From assembly GCA_016791265.1 (NCBI GenBank), contig JAEUMY010000023.1, positions 186,001 to 250,000 of the forward strand: DNA of 64,000 nucleotides. The letters are read 5' to 3'. The position numbers were made by a program, and so were the translations under genes. Of this stretch, positions 60,660 to 64,000 are shown piece by piece. The first letter of the stretch is position 1; every line of letters starts with the position of its first letter. The DNA comes from Betaproteobacteria bacterium (GTDB lineage Bacteria; Pseudomonadota; Gammaproteobacteria; Burkholderiales; Usitatibacteraceae). The notes below the pieces were generated by a model that had not been told where the DNA came from, did no database searches, and was given only the letters and a program-made list of their open reading frames with translations.

Positions 60660-62246
60660 CTACTTGAGGGTCACCCACTTGGCGTGCATGCGGTTGTCCG
60701 CGCGGTGTACGGCGGTCACGTTCTTGCGCATGGCCCACGGAATGACCTGATGGTGCAACGGGATATGACCGACATCGGCGAGATTGAGGCTGAGCGCTTC
60801 TTTCGCCAGCGCCGCGCGCTTGGTGAAGTCCGGCTCGGTTTTCAACTTGTCGACGATGGCGTCCAGCTTGGCGTTGGAGTAGCCGGAGAAATTCCAGTTG
60901 CCGTCACCCCCTTGGCCTTTGGTGCGCAAAATCGATTGCAGCGTATAGAGCGCGTCGAACGTCGGCACGCCCCAGCCCAGGAGATACATGCTCGTGTCGC
61001 CGGTCTGGATTTTGGGGAAATAGAGCGAGCGCGGCATCGCGTTCAGCTTGATCTTGATGTCGATCTTGGCCAGCATGGATGCGAGGGCCTGACAGATTTT
61101 CTCGTCGTTGATGTAGCGGTTGTTCGGGCAGTCCAGCGTCACCTCGAAGCCCTGCGGATAGCCGGCCTCGGCCATGAGCTTCTTCGCTTTGGCGACGTCG
61201 AGCGGCCAGCGATTGTCGAATTCCTTCGAGTAACCGCGCACCTGCGGCGCGATCATCGACCCGGTCGGCAGCGCGAGTCCACGCATGATCTGCTTGTGAA
61301 TCGCGGTCACGTCGATGGCGTGGGCCATGGCCTGGCGCACTTTCAATTCCTTGAACGGGTTCTTGCCCTTCACGTTCGCATAGAGCAGCTCGTTCCGGCC
61401 CTGGTCGAAGTTGAGGAAGATGGTGCGGTTCTCGTTGCCTTCCAACACCTTCAGGTTGCCGTCGCGCTTCATCCGGTCCAGGTCCTGCACCGGCGGATCG
61501 AGCACGAGGTCCAGCTCACCGGACAGCAAGGCGGCCACGCGGGTCGCGTCGGACTTGACCGGCGTGTAGACCACCTCGTCGATGTCGCCCTCGATCTTCG
61601 ACCACCAGTTGGAGTTCTTCACCAGCACCGTCTTCACGTCCGGCTCGCGTGTCTTCAGCACGAAGGGGCCGGTGCCGTTGGCGTTGCGGGCGGTGAACGT
61701 CTCCTCCTTGTTCTTGAAATCCTGCGGGCGCTGGGCATTGTGCTTCTCGGCCCAGGCCTTGTTCATCATGCGCACTTCTGTCAACTGATCGAGGAGCGTC
61801 GGGTTGGGCCCCTTGGTGATGATGTCCACGGTCAGGTTGTCCACCTTCTTCGCGCCTTCGATGCCCTGCATGAAGGCGGAGAAGTCGGAGGTCTTTTCCA
61901 GCGCGCGCTGGATGGAGAACACCACGTCGTCGGCGGTGAACGGCGCGCCGTTGTGAAACGTCACCTTGTCTCGCAGCTTGAAGCGCATCACTGTCGGCGA
62001 CTCCGCCTTCCAGGACAGGGCGAGCGCGGGTTCTAGTTGCAGCTTTTTCCCGCGGGTGAGGAGCGGCTCGTACACATGGTCCGACATCGTGTTGTTGAGA
62101 CCCTCGTTCTGCGAATGCGGGTCCATGGTGAGGACATCGCCTTGGCTCGCCCAGCGGAGCGTCTTGGCGGACGCCGACCCGGCGGCGAGGGTGAACGCCA
62201 ACGCGGAGGAAACCAGCAGCGCGGACAGTTTGACGGGAAATTTCAT
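60660..62246 (-). CDS. Peptide ABC transporter substrate-binding protein (copy 2)
   Basis: 528 residues from ATG 62246 with GGAG upstream. Signal peptide (LLVSSALAFTLAAGSASA), then TLRWASQGDVLTMDPHS, RFKLRDKVTFHNGAPFTADDVVFS, RNANGTGPFVL, and AGYPQGFEVTLDCPNN. It is the same family as the protein encoded at 58914-60533 and keeps its whole domain order. It has its own terminator, so it is probably a differently regulated binding protein for the same transporter. No palindrome lies in it. Confidence 0.9.
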   Translation of the reverse strand: MKFPVKLSALLVSSALAFTLAAGSASAKTLRWASQGDVLTMDPHSQNEGLNNTMSDHVYEPLLTRGKKLQLEPALALSWKAESPTVMRFKLRDKVTFHNGAPFTADDVVFSIQRALEKTSDFSAFMQGIEGAKKVDNLTVDIITKGPNPTLLDQLTEVRMMNKAWAEKHNAQRPQDFKNKEETFTARNANGTGPFVLKTREPDVKTVLVKNSNWWSKIEGDIDEVVYTPVKSDATRVAALLSGELDLVLDPPVQDLDRMKRDGNLKVLEGNENRTIFLNFDQGRNELLYANVKGKNPFKELKVRQAMAHAIDVTAIHKQIMRGLALPTGSMIAPQVRGYSKEFDNRWPLDVAKAKKLMAEAGYPQGFEVTLDCPNNRYINDEKICQALASMLAKIDIKIKLNAMPRSLYFPKIQTGDTSMYLLGWGVPTFDALYTLQSILRTKGQGGDGNWNFSGYSNAKLDAIVDKLKTEPDFTKRAALAKEALSLNLADVGHIPLHHQVIPWAMRKNVTAVHRADNRMHAKWVTLK

Positions 62247-62405
62247 GACGAACTCCGTGGGGATGAGACAGCTTGAGTGAATTGAAGAAGGTGGGCGCTC
62301 GGGATGCTCCGGGCGCCGCGTACCCGACTGATGAGACGGGCGATGATGCCGAATGTGGCAGTCAGCGTCAAACGCACCCCGCGGCGTCACCGCCTGGCGC
62401 GCCGG

Positions 62406-62801
62406 CTATCTGGGCGGGTCGAGCGCCAGCGCGTACTTTTGCACGAGGCGTCCACCGGGCCAGGTGAACTCCACCAGCAAGTCCACGAGCGGCTCGTTCA
62501 TCGGCGCCACGGTGCTCACTTTCAGAAAGGCGCTGCCGTTCTCCCGCCTGGTGGGCGCCAGTCGAATGTTCCGCACGAGACCGTGGTAGGCGATGCCGCG
62601 TTCCTTGTAGAGATCCGGGCTCGCGATGCGGGCAGTCAGCGATTCAAATTCCTTCGGGCCGAGCGACGTGATCTCGATTTCCGCGCTGAGCGGTTGGCCG
62701 AGCGCGGAGTGGGTCACGATGGGGCCGAGGCCGGCCGCCGATGCGGGCAGGGCCGCCAAGGCGACAACGACGACAAGGGCTGCGAGGGCGAGGTTTTGCA
62801 T
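62406..62801 (-). CDS. Stand-alone FimV N-terminal-domain protein
   Basis: 131 residues from ATG 62801. A signal peptide (LAALVVVVALAALPASAAG) is followed by a domain with GQPLSAEIEITSL, GSAFLKVSTVAPMNEPLVDLLVEFTWPGGRLVQKYALALDPP, the N-terminal domain of FimV, a peptidoglycan/type IV pilus assembly factor. The LysM, transmembrane and TPR parts of FimV are absent, so this is a truncated or specialised form. A palindrome (62828-62839) lies 27 bp upstream. Confidence 0.8.
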   Translation of the reverse strand: MQNLALAALVVVVALAALPASAAGLGPIVTHSALGQPLSAEIEITSLGPKEFESLTARIASPDLYKERGIAYHGLVRNIRLAPTRRENGSAFLKVSTVAPMNEPLVDLLVEFTWPGGRLVQKYALALDPPR

Positions 62802-62827
62802 GAAGGTCTCCGCCTGGGAAGGGTGAT

Positions 62828-62839
62828 GCGAATATTCGC
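62828..62839. repeat. Palindrome copy upstream of the FimV-like gene
   Basis: Perfect GCGAATATTCGC, 26 nt before the ATG on the minus strand, in a divergent intergenic region. Confidence 0.95.
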
Positions 62840-62975
62840 AGGTGGTTGCGCGCGAGGCAACATCGGCGCGAGAACAGCGCATAAGACCACTTCGCGCCAC
62901 CGCTTGGGCACAATGCGCCAGCGAAGTTGCACGTCCACCGCGCACCGTTGCGCGCCCCGCGAGGAGATGACCCTC

Positions 62976-64000
62976 ATGAAATCCCTGCCGATCAAGCTCG
63001 CCTGGGCGCTCTGCGCCAGCGCGCTCGCCCTGTCCGGCTGCGCAGCCATGAAAGCGGCCGATGAGCCGGTGCCGCTGACAGGTCTGGCCGACGCGCGCGG
63101 CGCCGGCAAGGCGGAAGTACGCGGCACCTGGATCACCACCACCGCCAACGCCGCGCTCTCCACGCCCGAGTCCACCGCGCACACGATGCGGACGCTTCGC
63201 GCCATCGGCCTCAATACCGTGTACGTCGAATGTTGGAAGAACGGCTACACGAACTTCCCCTCGGAGACGTTGAAGCGCGTCATCGGGGTCGACCGGCGGC
63301 CGGCCGACGCCAAGGCGGATCCCAGCGATGGCGCGGGTCGTCCGGCGCGTGATCTCCTCGAGGAATCGGTCATCGAGGCGCATCGCAATGGCCTCGTCGC
63401 CGTCGCATGGTTCGAGTACGGCTTCATGGCCGCGCATCAATCGACCCTGAATCACCTGAGGCGGCAAAAGCCGGATTGGCTCTCCCGCGACATCAGGGGC
63501 GGCGAGGTGGCGCCCAATGGCTTCGTGTGGATGAATCCGCTGCATCCGGAGGCGCGGCGGTTCCTGCTGGAGCTGGTGCTGGAGGCCATCGACCGCTACG
63601 ACCTGGATGGCATTCAGCTAGATGACCGCATCGTGTGGCCTTACGTCACGATGGGCTATGACGACCATACCAAGAAGGTCTATGCCGCCGAGCACGGCGG
63701 CCGCGAGCCGCCGGCCGATCACACCGATCCCGCGTGGATGCGCTGGCGGGCGGACAAGGTGAACGAGTTCGCACGGCTGTTCACGCAGGAGGTGCGCGCA
63801 CGGCGCCCCGGCCTCATCGTGTCGCTGTCGCCGGCGGTGTATCCGTGGTCGTGGGAACACTATTTGCTCGAGTGGCCGAAGTGGGCCGCCTGGACCGAAA
63901 AAGACCGGCATCCCGGCGCCAGCGGAGCCACGGCGCGCGCGACACCGCGCTGGGATGAGTTCATTCCGCAAGCTTATCGGTTGAACTACACGAGCTTCGA
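62976..64000 (+). CDS. GHL10-type (glycosyl hydrolase-like 10) lipoprotein, 3' end outside window
   Basis: 341 codons are present and open to the last base. GAGGAG lies just before ATG 62976. Lipobox LSGC (Cys near 22). The catalytic-domain-like sequence EVRGTWITTTANAALSTPEST, ECWKNGYTNFPSET, LVAVAWFEYGF, and YDLDGIQLDDRIVWP matches GHL10/DUF187 (YngK-like) barrels that act on polysaccharide or peptidoglycan-derived substrates (inference for the substrate). Divergent from the FimV-like gene across 174 bp that holds a palindrome copy. Confidence 0.85.
   Translation, partial: MKSLPIKLAWALCASALALSGCAAMKAADEPVPLTGLADARGAGKAEVRGTWITTTANAALSTPESTAHTMRTLRAIGLNTVYVECWKNGYTNFPSETLKRVIGVDRRPADAKADPSDGAGRPARDLLEESVIEAHRNGLVAVAWFEYGFMAAHQSTLNHLRRQKPDWLSRDIRGGEVAPNGFVWMNPLHPEARRFLLELVLEAIDRYDLDGIQLDDRIVWPYVTMGYDDHTKKVYAAEHGGREPPADHTDPAWMRWRADKVNEFARLFTQEVRARRPGLIVSLSPAVYPWSWEHYLLEWPKWAAWTEKDRHPGASGATARATPRWDEFIPQAYRLNYTSF

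Larger units (their letters stand above)
2978..62839. repeat. Highly iterated palindrome family GCGAATATTCGC, 32 perfect copies
   Basis: Perfect 12-mers start at 2978, 4672, 5323, 6515, 6963, 8284, 8532, 9362, 9665, 18070, 19358, 19396, 22592, 24548, 24738, 29871, 30074, 31534, 33098, 37067, 38724, 38973, 39157, 45210, 46117, 48112, 48896, 50953, 51637, 59055, 60498 and 62828. One-mismatch copies start at 11949, 29201, 46357 and 46711. The base before is T in about 20 copies and the base after is mostly A, giving TGCGAATATTCGCA. Coding phases: ANIR 15, xEYS 6, RIFA 4; non-coding 7. The AAT and ATT codons are unusual in this GC-rich genome. Expected by composition: about 0.002 copies. Biological role unknown. 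Confidence 0.95.

Noticed and set aside
2978..62839. The palindrome as parS, a LexA box or a DNA-uptake sequence
   Set aside because: The sequence differs from parS (TGTTTCACGTGAAACA) and LexA boxes; known uptake sequences are not palindromic, and copies inside coding regions are too many for operator sites. A new uptake or repair role is not excluded.

Overview
The window is GC-rich (roughly 65% by eye), densely coded, and reads as the chromosome of a betaproteobacterium, probably Burkholderiales-like. The basis is the gene set: a long HrpA helicase, LutABC, a TRAP transporter with a divergent DctS/DctR-type two-component pair, DUF2214 and DoxX genes, a YbdK ligase, FecR/Slam-type genes and several LysR regulators. 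This is inference from gene families; there is no rRNA or other phylogenetic marker, and I see no tRNA, CRISPR array, prophage or insertion sequence.

The outstanding signal is a palindrome, GCGAATATTCGC (extended consensus TGCGAATATTCGCA). I count 32 perfect copies and four one-mismatch copies, about one per 2 kb. Base composition predicts about 0.002. Copies lie on genes of both strands, in all three codon phases (A-N-I-R, x-E-Y-S, R-I-F-A), and seven lie between genes, several at ribosome-binding-site distance from a start. In coding regions they fit the normal length of the protein family, so they look like substitutions maintained in place rather than insertions. This resembles the behaviour of the cyanobacterial HIP1 palindrome, but the sequence is different and I do not recognise it.

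Layout. 1-1642: 5' part of a caspase-family gene. 2109-4651: ABC-2 type ATPase and permease. 4641-5987: serine hydrolase. 6088-9778: translationally coupled run of alpha/beta hydrolase, DSD1-type PLP enzyme, RidA, lipoprotein and GNAT protein. 9787-10689: LysR regulator. 11138-16753: minus-strand operon of a Slam-like outer-membrane protein and two FecR proteins with TbpB-like C-terminal barrels. 16939-18846: ABC exporter. 18818-20921: O-acetylhomoserine sulfhydrylase and hydrolase. 21016-21963: PbpG. 22013-25105: lutABC. 25831-27401: TerB-like gene and LysR. 27589-31515: CPA2 antiporter, YbdK and an NhaD-like transporter. 31557-34147: DctR/DctS-type two-component pair, divergent from the dctPQM TRAP genes (34349-38146), which are followed by two NAD(P)-dependent hydroxyacid dehydrogenases. 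40624-43027: tandem paralogous membrane-PAS proteins behind a double operator. 43090-47112: hrpA. 47548-49166: aminotransferase and DUF2214. 49204-50039: DoxX and rhodanese, divergent from a LysR gene. 51117-54062: thpR and an S9 peptidase. 54120-62246: peptide ABC transporter with two paralogous binding proteins and two small lipoproteins. 62406-62801: a stand-alone FimV N-terminal domain. 62976-64000: start of a GHL10-type lipoprotein.

Functionally the window is mostly nutrient uptake and catabolism (lactate, TRAP-imported organic acids, peptides), ion antiport, envelope and cell-wall functions, and one plausible surface/secretion module (Slam plus FecR-barrel proteins). Shorter repeats also occur: a GC-rich hairpin element at 3042-3080 and, in frame, inside hrpA; a nested inverted repeat between lutA and lutB; and a 324-bp near-identical duplication between the two FecR genes.
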